A stretch of DNA of 64,000 nucleotides from positions 10,237-74,236 of the forward strand of contig JAZRXL010000044.1 in NCBI GenBank assembly GCA_045600225.1, written 5' to 3'. The notes below the pieces were generated by a model that searched no databases, was not told the origin of the DNA, and worked only from the letters and a program-made list of their open reading frames with translations. This DNA comes from UBA1181 sp045600225 (GTDB lineage: Bacteria; Bacteroidota; Bacteroidia; Bacteroidales; Paludibacteraceae). Of the stretch, positions 27,614-36,200 are shown in pieces. A program made the position numbers and the translations under genes. Every line of letters starts with the position of its first letter. Position 1 is the stretch's first letter.

Positions 27614-27644
27614 AAGGCGAGTCGTTTTTTGATTCGCCTTTTTT
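27614..27644 (+). terminator. Intrinsic terminator after the transglutaminase-like gene
   Basis: AAGGCGAGTC (27614-27623) pairs with GATTCGCCTT (27631-27640) with one G-U, followed by a T run to 27644. Confidence 0.75.
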
Positions 27645-27674
27645 GTGTTGTAAAGATTTCAGGATAATAAAATC

Positions 27675-27707
27675 GGAAGGGCGAACCAGTCATTGATTCG
27701 CCCTTCC
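27675..27707 (-). terminator. Terminator of the GH2 gene
   Basis: GGAAGGGCGAA (27675-27685) pairs perfectly with TTCGCCCTTCC (27697-27707). On the minus strand GATTTTATT follows. Confidence 0.65.
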
Positions 27708-27728
27708 TTCAACCATAAAAATAACCCA

Positions 27729-30700
27729 TTATTCTATGAATTCGACTAATTGGTTCCTGTGATTTCTAAGACCTCTCAATAGGTAAACTCCCGTCTTGAT
27801 GCCTTTTTTGCGTAATACTGCATCTACTACTGGTTGGTCTGGAGGGCAAGTAAGTTGAACTTCTCCAACATAGATGCCAGAGAGTGTGTAGATGAAATAA
27901 GTACCTGCCTCGTTGTTTGCTGCGCCCAACTCGTTCACATTTGTGTTTTCGGCCTCTCCGATCTGGATCCAGTCGATATTACCATAACTGCCTGTGAATT
28001 GTAGGCGCAAAATATGATCTCCTTCGGTTAATGTAAGGTCTGGGATATCAATCTCTGAGTAGGTATCCCAGTCTTCTCCCTTAGGGATTTTGATAATGTC
28101 TGAAATAGCCTTTCCATCGACAAATAGTCTGAAAGAGGCTCCATCCAATCCGCTGGCAACTCTTGCTTTTGCCGGATAGGCTCCATCCTTGGCAACTGAG
28201 ATGGTGTATTGCAACCACTCTCCTGTGGCAGTATATCCTATTGCATATCCGTTAGGAATATCAACTATATCGACATCATCCTCTCGGTAGGCTCCACCTT
28301 GGTTTACGATGTCATTATCGTAATAAGCCAAACCTAAGCCTCCTTCATCGTAATCCTCTGCTTGGATGATGCCCGGAATATTTAGATCCTTGAAAGCCTT
28401 CTCCTCTGGCTTTTGGAACTCGATGGTTGGATAATCAACCACCTTGTCACTGGTTTGCAGGTTCTTGAAACCAAGGTTTGCCAACTCGCTATAATCATCT
28501 AACTTACCATACAATGGAGTGATACGGAACTTATGGCTATAAGTGTTTTTAGAGAATAGCATATAGGCATCCAATGGTTTGGATCCCCAACTGTCTATAC
28601 CTCCTAATCCCATTTGTTGTAGGTCGACGCGAAGGGTGATATCGTTGTCGCGTTTCAAGTCCCAAGGCAACTTCACAGTTGTAAGTTGCTCTGGTGTGTA
28701 GTGTTGTGCACTAAACTCCATGTAAGGGGAACCAACCACCATTAGTCCTACACCATTTGAGTTGGTGAGAGTGACCCAACGAACATCCGTGCGTTGTCCT
28801 GTTTCTCCAATCTCCATGTAAGGAATGGTCATTGAATCGGCATAGGTTGAGTAGATGCCCATGTGAGCACTGGTTCGTCTTCCTACATAGTTCTCGTGAG
28901 GACCTCTACCATACCAAGTCACCTTCTCGTATCCACCAGGGATAGTGAAGAGTGTACCAACATTAGGGAGTTCGGATTTAGTGGCATCTGGTGTAACCTT
29001 ATATTCCACGATGACATCTCCACTGCCATAGATAGTGTAGCTGATATCCATTGAAGAGCTGCCAGCCTCTGATAACTTAATCGGGAATGAGACCTTTAGT
29101 TCTTGGTCGGAAACCTTGCTTACTGTGCAGTTGCCTACGCTTCGTTTAGAGCCTGCGTATCTCCAAGCAGCACATCTGCTTTCCATTCTGTTACCCTTAT
29201 CATTGTCGTTAGGTGCGCGCCAGAAGTTAGGTACAGGACCGTTTTTAATAATTTGATTCATACTGCCAATAGAATAGTTTGTGATGAGACCAGCTTTTTT
29301 GTCGATGGTAATGCTAAACTGGTCACCACCTTTGATGGTGATTTCATCACTTCCTTCATTGACAGATAATTTACCCAATGAGGCAGTATTGATTTGAGCG
29401 GGACGATTCTCTCCTAATGATAGTTGGAATTGTTCATGAGCAAGGCTATGACCTGTGGCAGGTGCCCATACTGGATTTCCTTTTAATGGGAAGTCTAGGT
29501 CTAATCGGTAGTCACAGCCTTCTTTCAATGTAGGTTTAGTGAAAGGAATCGTCACTTGTTTTGATGAAAGTGGTGCAATGTCTAATGAAGAAAGCACACC
29601 GGATGAGATCACCTTTCCATCTTCTTTCAATTCCCAAACGCAGTCGGCCACCTTGCCAATGTTTACAAAGTTGAAACGGCTCTCGATAGAGACAACACCC
29701 TTGGATAGATCGACTGCTTTGACAACGATATTGCTATACTGATGTTTTACCTCGTATAACTCAGGTTGAGGCGTACGGTCTGGGAATACCAAACCATTGG
29801 CGCAGAAGTTGTCGTCGTTAGGATCTCCGGCTTTCCATAATCCACCGAAATTGAAATATTGAGAGTCACCTCTACGCAATCCTTGATCAATGAAGTCCCA
29901 GATGAAACCGCCGAACGAACGAGGGTTTGCGTAGAAGGCATCCATATACTCTTTCAAGTCGCCCACGCTATTACCCATAGCGTGTTCGTACTCGCAAAGC
30001 ATAATTGGTTTGTTGTTGTTATTGTAGAAACGAACTGCATCCGGACCGAAGTACATCCAGCTACATACATCCGCATTATTCCAGTCTCCTTCGTAGTGAA
30101 CAGGTCTTGTTGGGTCTGCACTATGGGCTTGGTTTAACATAGAGGTGAATACATTACCATGTCCTGCCTCATTTCCAAGTGACCAAAGAACTACACATGG
30201 GTGATTCTTGTCGCGTTGAACCATTGAGTTCATACGCTCTACGGCAGCAGAACGCCAATCGTCGTTGTTGCCTGGGATGTCATCTCTAACTCCGTGGGTT
30301 TCCACATTACACTCGTCCAGTACATAGATACCCAAGCTATCGCAGATATCGTATAAACGGGGATCGTTAGGATAGTGGGAGGTACGAACTGCATTGATGT
30401 TGAAGCGTTTCATAAGTACGATGTCATCGTAGATGCGTTGATCTGACAGTACGCGTCCGTGGTCTGGATCAATCTCGTGACGGTCGACACCGCGGAACTT
30501 GATAGGGGAGTTGTTGATATAGTAACGGGTGATGCCGTTTGCATCCTTTTTCAACTCTACCTTTCTAAAACCTATGTGAGCACTTTCGGTCTCCATGATA
30601 GTACCGAGTTCGTTTCGAAGTACCATCACGACGGTGTATAAGTTAGGTTCCTCTGCCGACCACAGGTCTGGTGCTGTGACATCAAACTTGAAGTTGACGG

Positions 30701-31622
30701 ATGTCTCGCCGTTCACCTTTATCTCACCGATATTTTCTGTTTTCTCTTTGATGATCGTAGAAGTACCCTTTTTCATCAACAAGAGCTGTAGTGTGTGAGG
30801 AGCAGATGCCTTGGAATCAAAATTGTCTACCCAAACTGTTGCATTGAATGCTCCATCCTTATAGTTGGAAGCAAGGGATGCATTGATTTGAAAGTCTTGG
30901 ATATGAGTCTTAGGTGATGCATATAGGTATACATCGCGGAAGATACCTGACAGACGAATAAAGTCTTGGTCTTCCATCCAACTACCATCACACCAACGGA
31001 ATACCTGTACTGCAATAGAGTTCTCTCCATCGCGTAGTTTGTCTGTCACATCGAATTCGTGGTCTGTGAAAGAATTCTCACTATAACCTACATATTGTCC
31101 ATTGATCCAAACATAGTAGGCAGACTCTACACCTTCAAAGTGAAGGCGGATACGCTTGCCACTCCAAGTAGCGGGCACTTTAAAGGTACGTTTGTAATGA
31201 CCAACGGGATTGAAGTTGGTGGGTGCTTGTGGAGGTTTGATGCCCCAATCTGAACCCACCCAAGGGTAGGTTACATTTGTATAAATTGGGCGGTCGTATC
31301 CTTGTGTTTGCCAAGAACCTGGTACTGCAATGTTATCCCATTTGGAAACATCATACCCCTCCTTATAAAACTCATTATTCCTTAAAGATGGTTTCTCGAC
31401 ATGATAAAACTTCCAAGTCCCAGCAAGTGTCTGGTAGAACTCGGAGGCACGACGATCTCCTTTGGCAGCAGCCTCCAATGAGCCATAAGGCATAGAGGTT
31501 GCGTGAGGTTTCAGTGTGTTGACTCCGAATGACCTTGGACTATTGTTCCATTCGTTGTTTTGACTCCATAAGTTACATGAAGCAAATATCGATGCTGCAA
31601 GAATGAATGATGTTTTTTTCAT
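27729..31622 (-). CDS. Secreted GH2 beta-galactosidase with CBM6
   Basis: 1297 residues from MKKTSFILA at 31622 (ATG 31631 is also possible but overlaps the broken gene upstream). The signal peptide ends near NLWSQ. The order is the LacZ one: sugar-binding domain (TWKFYHVEKP, GVESAYYVWINGQYVGYS), immunoglobulin-like domain, TIM barrel with acid/base Glu485 in SLGNEAGHG and nucleophile Glu544 in LCEYEHAMGN, then the large C-terminal beta domain (VTWYGRGPHENY). A CBM6 module is added at about 1100-1240 (GIIQAEDYDEGGLGLAYYDND, SYGNIDWIQIG), followed by a Gly-Val-Tyr-Leu type C-terminal tail similar to a degenerate T9SS signal. CBM6 is unusual on LacZ and is shared with the other enzymes here. 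Beta-galactoside side chains of hemicellulose are likely substrates. Confidence 0.9.
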   Translation of the reverse strand: MKKTSFILAASIFASCNLWSQNNEWNNSPRSFGVNTLKPHATSMPYGSLEAAAKGDRRASEFYQTLAGTWKFYHVEKPSLRNNEFYKEGYDVSKWDNIAVPGSWQTQGYDRPIYTNVTYPWVGSDWGIKPPQAPTNFNPVGHYKRTFKVPATWSGKRIRLHFEGVESAYYVWINGQYVGYSENSFTDHEFDVTDKLRDGENSIAVQVFRWCDGSWMEDQDFIRLSGIFRDVYLYASPKTHIQDFQINASLASNYKDGAFNATVWVDNFDSKASAPHTLQLLLMKKGTSTIIKEKTENIGEIKVNGETSVNFKFDVTAPDLWSAEEPNLYTVVMVLRNELGTIMETESAHIGFRKVELKKDANGITRYYINNSPIKFRGVDRHEIDPDHGRVLSDQRIYDDIVLMKRFNINAVRTSHYPNDPRLYDICDSLGIYVLDECNVETHGVRDDIPGNNDDWRSAAVERMNSMVQRDKNHPCVVLWSLGNEAGHGNVFTSMLNQAHSADPTRPVHYEGDWNNADVCSWMYFGPDAVRFYNNNNKPIMLCEYEHAMGNSVGDLKEYMDAFYANPRSFGGFIWDFIDQGLRRGDSQYFNFGGLWKAGDPNDDNFCANGLVFPDRTPQPELYEVKHQYSNIVVKAVDLSKGVVSIESRFNFVNIGKVADCVWELKEDGKVISSGVLSSLDIAPLSSKQVTIPFTKPTLKEGCDYRLDLDFPLKGNPVWAPATGHSLAHEQFQLSLGENRPAQINTASLGKLSVNEGSDEITIKGGDQFSITIDKKAGLITNYSIGSMNQIIKNGPVPNFWRAPNDNDKGNRMESRCAAWRYAGSKRSVGNCTVSKVSDQELKVSFPIKLSEAGSSSMDISYTIYGSGDVIVEYKVTPDATKSELPNVGTLFTIPGGYEKVTWYGRGPHENYVGRRTSAHMGIYSTYADSMTIPYMEIGETGQRTDVRWVTLTNSNGVGLMVVGSPYMEFSAQHYTPEQLTTVKLPWDLKRDNDITLRVDLQQMGLGGIDSWGSKPLDAYMLFSKNTYSHKFRITPLYGKLDDYSELANLGFKNLQTSDKVVDYPTIEFQKPEEKAFKDLNIPGIIQAEDYDEGGLGLAYYDNDIVNQGGAYREDDVDIVDIPNGYAIGYTATGEWLQYTISVAKDGAYPAKARVASGLDGASFRLFVDGKAISDIIKIPKGEDWDTYSEIDIPDLTLTEGDHILRLQFTGSYGNIDWIQIGEAENTNVNELGAANNEAGTYFIYTLSGIYVGEVQLTCPPDQPVVDAVLRKKGIKTGVYLLRGLRNHRNQLVEFIE

Positions 31623-31659
31623 AAAGCGCACTATTTTAATAGACTGATTGTTCTGTTTA

Positions 31660-31921
31660 TTAAGCCCTCTTGACTGTTTTGTTGGCCAAGATTGTCTGTT
31701 TCATTGTATCCGATTTTAATCCTTCTATCTTCATCAATGTCCAGTTTGAAACATATTCGTTGGCTACATTGAAAGCTTTTCCCATTGTGTCCACTTTTGT
31801 TAAACGGAAGAGATTCCCTGGATCCCTCATTCCCAGTTGGAGAAACGTAAAATTCGGTGAAAGCTGCACTCACCGTGGCTCCGCACAACAATAGCATTAG
31901 AAAAATTTTTGCATTTTTCAT
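31660..31921 (-). pseudogene. Broken gene for an exported protein
   Basis: It starts with a clear signal peptide (MKNAKIFLMLLL, then CGATVSAAF) and the segment TEFYVSPTGNEGS, which resembles the beginning of secreted right-handed beta-helix lyases and related CAZymes. The frame then gives a low-quality, soon-terminated tail, while the -1/+1 neighbour frame stays open as DPGNLFRLTKVDTMGKAF and further to a stop at 31660. The natural protein would be hundreds of residues, so this is a deletion remnant with a frameshift, lying 38 bases before the GH2 gene. Confidence 0.5.
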
Positions 31922-32156
31922 GGTTTTAAATTTCATGGTTTCTAAATGTCCAGTTTGTTTACACTTTTCAATGTGCGAAAATAGGGAGTAGAATGTAACA
32001 AAATGTGGAATAAATGGTCAGAATATGAGAATATTGTATCAAATGCACTTGAAACAATATTACATATTAATGCACGGAATGTAATAGTGTGAGGTTTGAT
32101 TTCGCGTTATTTTTGCTTTCATGAATTGGAGAACTATAAAATTGCAAACTAACGAA

Positions 32157-34199
32157 ATGAAAAACATGATGAAAAAATGGATGGTAGGTGTAGCCTTTGG
32201 ACTCTCTGCATCTTTTGTTTGGGCTGACAACCCAATCTTTCAAACTTATTATTCTCCAGATCCTGCGCCAGTAGTCTTTGGAGATACTGTTTTTGTTTAT
32301 ACAGGTAATGATCAAGGAGGAGACTTCTTTACCATGAATGGTTGGAGGGTTTCATCCTCTACCGATATGGTCAACTGGACCGACCGTGGTACCATCATCT
32401 TGTCGCACGATGATTTTACGAATGCAAAGGTGGCGGGCGACTGGGCTGCCCAGTGTATTGAAAGAAATGGAAAATACTATTATTATGTAACGGTTGAATC
32501 AACCAGAGGAGGTCGTGCTATTAATGTGGCAGTTGCCGACCGTCCTGAGGGTCCTTTCAAGGATGCATTGAATGGAAAACATTTGGCCGGACCCAATTGG
32601 GACTATATCGATCCTACAGTGATGATTGACGACGACGGACAAGCCTATCTTTATTGGGGTAATCCCAAATTATATTATGCTAAGCTGAACGAGGATATGA
32701 TCTCGTTTAGCACTCCTATTCAGGTGACTGATATGAGTAGGGGATTTGCACCTAATGGAGAGGCTTCTAAGTACACCGAGGGACCATGGATACATAAGCA
32801 CGGAGGTAAATACTATATGATTTATGCTTCTCATGGTGTGCCTGAGTCTATCTCATACTCAATGAGTGACTATCCAACGGGTCCGTGGACTTGGAAAGGT
32901 GTGATCATGAAGAACGGACAGAGAGGTGCTACATTTACCAACCACTCTGGTGTGATAGATTTTAAGGGGCGTAGTTTCTTCTTCTATCATAACGGACGAT
33001 TGCCTGGTGGAGGTGGTTACACCCGTTCTACTGCCGTAGAGGAGTTTACCTATAATCCCGATGGAACCATTCCTTTTATGGATATGAGCGATCTTGGTGT
33101 GGTGAATCCTATTCACTATTTGGATCCGTTTAAACGCGTTGAGGCTGAGACAAAGGCTTACTGTCAAGGTCTTGAGGCTGGCAAGGAGAATGGCAGGGGT
33201 ATTTACATAACCAAGATTCATAACAATGACTATATCAAAGTGCGTTGCGTAGACTTCGGTGATATGGGTGCAGATTTCTTTACTGCTTCTGTGAAAGGAA
33301 AAAACAACGCTTCCATCGAAATTCGTTTGGATAAGAAAGATGGTGAGTTGATAGGTACATTGAAAGTGGAGAATACAAATGGTGCATGGCGCGAGGTCGA
33401 GTGCGAGGTGAACAATACTATTGGTAAGCATGATGTCTATTTCATATTTAAGAGTGGTTCTAATGCAGAATTGTTCGATTATGATTATTGGTACTTTACA
33501 AGTAATGCGGTGATTGTGCCACAGACTCCATATAAGGGAGAGATACACTCGGTGCCAGGCAAGATCGAGTTTGAAGATTACGACGAAGGCGGACAAAACA
33601 GAGCCTACTACGACGAGGATATGGAGAACCAAGGTGGTGAGTACCGAGAGGATCGTGTGGATATCGTAACCAACGATGAGGGTTATGCCATCGGATATAC
33701 GAGCAAGGGCGAGTGGATGGAGTATACGGTTGATGTGAAGAAGGCTCAGACGTATGATTATGAGGCTCGAGTTTCGTGTGGTTTGAACACTTCTGGTTTC
33801 CAAATGTTCTTGGATAATAAGGACATCTCGGGTGAAGTAGAGGTCCCTAACACAGTCGATTGGGATACCTATACTGTCGTTAAGGGTACAACAGCTGAAA
33901 TGGCAGAGGGAGAACATATTCTAAAAGTGTTGTTGACAGGAGGATATGCCAACTTAGATTGGGTACGCTTTATCGGTGATGAGGATGAAACCAGTGTTAT
34001 GGAGGTGGATGCAAAGAGCGGGTTGCAGTTCCCTATGCAGGTTACAGTATATGATATGAATGGAAAGCAGTTGGGTGATGTGACTATTCAATCTGCCAAT
34101 GCAGAGGATATTGCTCAACAACTTCGTGGGGAGGGATATTCATCAGCCACTTATTTAATTCGTTCAGAGAAATTCCGCTGCGTAATTATAAGTAAATAA
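32157..34199 (+). CDS. Secreted GH43 enzyme with CBM6 and T9SS sorting tail
   Basis: 680 residues from MKNMMKKWM at 32157; the ATG at 32121 lies at the predicted transcription start (TATTTTTG at 32108-32115). The signal peptide ends at VWA (23). The five-bladed propeller holds Asp35 in SPDPAPVV, Asp152 in DYIDPTV and Glu208 in YTEGPW, the GH43 base, pKa modulator and acid. A beta-sandwich of CBM6 character (about 340-460, EAETKAYCQGLE) comes next, then a canonical CBM6 (about 470-605, GKIEFEDYDEGGQNRAYYDED, GYTSKGEWMEYTV, YANLDWVRF) and a T9SS-like tail (VTVYDMNGKQLG, ATYLIRSEKFRCVIISK). The architecture resembles arabinofuranosidase/xylosidase XynD-type enzymes. It is divergent from the broken gene and GH2. 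Confidence 0.88.
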   Translation: MKNMMKKWMVGVAFGLSASFVWADNPIFQTYYSPDPAPVVFGDTVFVYTGNDQGGDFFTMNGWRVSSSTDMVNWTDRGTIILSHDDFTNAKVAGDWAAQCIERNGKYYYYVTVESTRGGRAINVAVADRPEGPFKDALNGKHLAGPNWDYIDPTVMIDDDGQAYLYWGNPKLYYAKLNEDMISFSTPIQVTDMSRGFAPNGEASKYTEGPWIHKHGGKYYMIYASHGVPESISYSMSDYPTGPWTWKGVIMKNGQRGATFTNHSGVIDFKGRSFFFYHNGRLPGGGGYTRSTAVEEFTYNPDGTIPFMDMSDLGVVNPIHYLDPFKRVEAETKAYCQGLEAGKENGRGIYITKIHNNDYIKVRCVDFGDMGADFFTASVKGKNNASIEIRLDKKDGELIGTLKVENTNGAWREVECEVNNTIGKHDVYFIFKSGSNAELFDYDYWYFTSNAVIVPQTPYKGEIHSVPGKIEFEDYDEGGQNRAYYDEDMENQGGEYREDRVDIVTNDEGYAIGYTSKGEWMEYTVDVKKAQTYDYEARVSCGLNTSGFQMFLDNKDISGEVEVPNTVDWDTYTVVKGTTAEMAEGEHILKVLLTGGYANLDWVRFIGDEDETSVMEVDAKSGLQFPMQVTVYDMNGKQLGDVTIQSANAEDIAQQLRGEGYSSATYLIRSEKFRCVIISK

Positions 34200-34234
34200 T
34201 AGTTCAGTTCAGTTTTTTTATCAGTTAGTAAGTA

Positions 34235-34277
34235 GCAGGCTCAGTTCGCTTTGTAGCGAGTTGAGTCTGCGTTTTTT
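34235..34277 (+). terminator. Intrinsic terminator of the GH43 gene
   Basis: Arms 34235-34250 and 34255-34270 pair over 16 positions (three G-U) around TTGT, followed by six T. Confidence 0.85.
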
Positions 34278-34296
34278 GTAGAGGTATTTTTATGAA

Positions 34297-34331
34297 TAAA
34301 AAAGGCCATCGAGTAGATGCTCAATGACCTT
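34297..34331 (-). terminator. Intrinsic terminator of the hisIE-like gene
   Basis: AAGGCCATCGAG (34302-34313) pairs with CTCAATGACCTT (34320-34331) with G-U pairs. On the minus strand it is followed by six T. Confidence 0.8.
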
Positions 34332-34352
34332 ATTATTGGATATTTGGAGTGA

Positions 34353-34925
34353 TTACTCTTTGTGTCGTGCTTTCAACTCTCTTGCCAAATCTTCAATGCG
34401 ATAACCCTTTTCTGTAAGAAGAACGATAAGGTGGTAGATAAGATCCGACGATTCATAAAGGAACTGCTCGGGAGTTCCGTTTGTGGCTTCGATAACAGTT
34501 TCTACAGCCTCTTCTCCTACCTTTTGAGAGATCTTGTTTACACCCTTTGTGAAAAGTTTTGTGGTGTATGATCCTTCTGGCATCTCGCGTTTGCGCTTCT
34601 CGATGAAGTCTTGCAAATAAGAGAGGAACGCAAGGTCGGCAATGTTCTTATCGCCACGGAAAGTATCCGCTCCTGTGGTAGAACCCTCAGGCAACGCTTT
34701 GATGATGACTGCACTTTTGTCTGTGTTGTAGACAAGTGAATCTACTGCTACTGGTTTAAAATACTCCCCTCCTGTGATGGCTTCTAATGCACTCTGGTCT
34801 GCATTCAATAGATAAACCTCTTTGGTCTCTTCCATCTTGGCAAGAGCGGCATCGTTTACATACCCAATGCGTAGGATCTTATTGGTGCGTACATCTTGTA
34901 CGACTGCTTGTATCATATTACTCAT
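34353..34925 (-). CDS. HisIE-like protein: intact HisE domain, degenerate HisI domain
   Basis: 190 residues. The C-terminal part (about 97-190) is a complete phosphoribosyl-ATP pyrophosphatase: SYTTKLFTKGVNKISQKVGEE, ETVIEA and SSDLIYHLIVLL. The N-terminal 90 residues still align with phosphoribosyl-AMP cyclohydrolase (IQAVVQD, RIGYVNDAALAK, EVYLL), but the metal and catalytic residues are gone: the DxDxD cluster reads YNTDK and the C-H-x-x-x-x-S-C zinc motif reads STTGADTF. So this protein likely performs only the HisE step of histidine synthesis. The gene starts 7 bases after argD stops, forming an argD-hisIE unit. Confidence 0.85.
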   Translation of the reverse strand: MSNMIQAVVQDVRTNKILRIGYVNDAALAKMEETKEVYLLNADQSALEAITGGEYFKPVAVDSLVYNTDKSAVIIKALPEGSTTGADTFRGDKNIADLAFLSYLQDFIEKRKREMPEGSYTTKLFTKGVNKISQKVGEEAVETVIEATNGTPEQFLYESSDLIYHLIVLLTEKGYRIEDLARELKARHKE

Positions 34926-34932
34926 ATTCAGA

Positions 34933-36063
34933 TTATGCTAATGCTTTTTTGAAGCGTTCGATGAATAGGTCGGCGTCTTCTTTTGTTAGGCACAGAGGTG
35001 GCAAAAGACGAAGTGTGTTGGTTCCGCTGCAACCAGTAAAGACATGTTGCTCGAACACCAATTTGCTACGAATCTCCTTGTGAGGACAATCCAATTCAAC
35101 ACCGATCATTAAACCGCGACCACGCACCTCGACTACATGAGGAAGGTTGGCAGCCTTGATCTGCTCCATGATGTAATCTCCCACTTTGGCTGCATTCTCT
35201 ACCAAGTTCTCTTTCTCTATCACATCGATCACTGCAATACCTGCAGCACAAGCCATGTGGTTTCCACCAAATGTAGTTCCTAACTGACCATATACAGGAG
35301 TGAATTTAGGAGAGATAAGAAGTCCTCCCATTGGGAATCCGTTACCGATACCCTTTGCAACAGTGATTAGGTCTGGCTTTACATCCAAATGTTGGTGAGC
35401 AAAGAACTTACCAGAACGACCATATCCGCATTGGATCTCGTCGCATACTAAGACTGTATTATATTTGTCGCAAGCTTTACGCAACCCTTGTAAAAACTCT
35501 TTTGTAACCATACGGATACCACCTACACCTTGGATACACTCTACGATCACAGCGCAGACGTCACCTTTGGCAATCTCTTTCTCCCATGCTTCCAAATCGT
35601 TGATAGGAAGGTAGGTTACATGTCCGTTTGCGTTGATTGGAGCGACAATCTTAGGATTGTTAGTTGCCTCTACAGCAAGAGAGGTTCTTCCGTGGAATGC
35701 TTTCTCTACTGAAAGAACGCGAGTGCGACCATTGTAGAAAGAAGCCAATTTCAAGGCATTTTCATTTGCCTCTGCTCCTGAGTTGATCAAGAAGAATTGG
35801 TAATCTTCGTAACCAGATATCTTACCAAGGCGCTCAGCCAAGTTTACTTGCAATTTGTTGATGACAGAGTTGGAGTAGAAACCAAGAGTGTTTAGTTGGT
35901 TATTCATCATCTCCACATAGTGAGGGTGGCAGTGTCCGATACTGATCACGGCGTGTCCACCATACAAATCAAGGTACTCTTGACCTTTATCGTCCCATAC
36001 CTTGCAACCTTTTCCTTTTACGATGTTCACATCGAATAGAGGATAGACATCAAATAACTTCAT
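34933..36063 (-). CDS. argD: Acetylornithine aminotransferase
   Basis: 376 residues, class III PLP aminotransferase. The pyridoxal lysine is Lys237 in TVAKGIGNG; the cofactor region includes NSGAEANE (94-101), FHGRT near 123-127 and DEIQCGYGR (208-216). It converts N-acetylglutamate semialdehyde to N-acetylornithine, the step after ArgC. Succinyl- instead of acetyl-ornithine is possible, because Bacteroidetes are known to use N-succinylornithine in arginine synthesis. A TAATTTTG box (minus, 36115-36108) lies about 45 bases upstream. Confidence 0.92.
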   Translation of the reverse strand: MKLFDVYPLFDVNIVKGKGCKVWDDKGQEYLDLYGGHAVISIGHCHPHYVEMMNNQLNTLGFYSNSVINKLQVNLAERLGKISGYEDYQFFLINSGAEANENALKLASFYNGRTRVLSVEKAFHGRTSLAVEATNNPKIVAPINANGHVTYLPINDLEAWEKEIAKGDVCAVIVECIQGVGGIRMVTKEFLQGLRKACDKYNTVLVCDEIQCGYGRSGKFFAHQHLDVKPDLITVAKGIGNGFPMGGLLISPKFTPVYGQLGTTFGGNHMACAAGIAVIDVIEKENLVENAAKVGDYIMEQIKAANLPHVVEVRGRGLMIGVELDCPHKEIRSKLVFEQHVFTGCSGTNTLRLLPPLCLTKEDADLFIERFKKALA

Positions 36064-36200
36064 ATATATGTTTTTATTACTTTCGACAAGTGTTAAACAA
36101 TAGAGTACAAAATTACGAAAAATATTCTAAATTTTATATTTCCCTTTTATCGCTTGTCTTCGTGGATGACCTTCAGCGGAAATTACAAAGGCTTTTACAA

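Noticed and set aside
32859..33917. 352-codon minus-strand frame opposite the GH43 gene
   Set aside because: It is antisense to a gene with full GH43 catalytic motifs and reads as low-complexity Ile/Thr/His sequence with no domain.
22400..34199. Classical SusC/SusD polysaccharide utilisation locus
   Set aside because: No SusC-type transporter, SusD-type binding protein or hybrid two-component regulator is present between the hydrolase genes.
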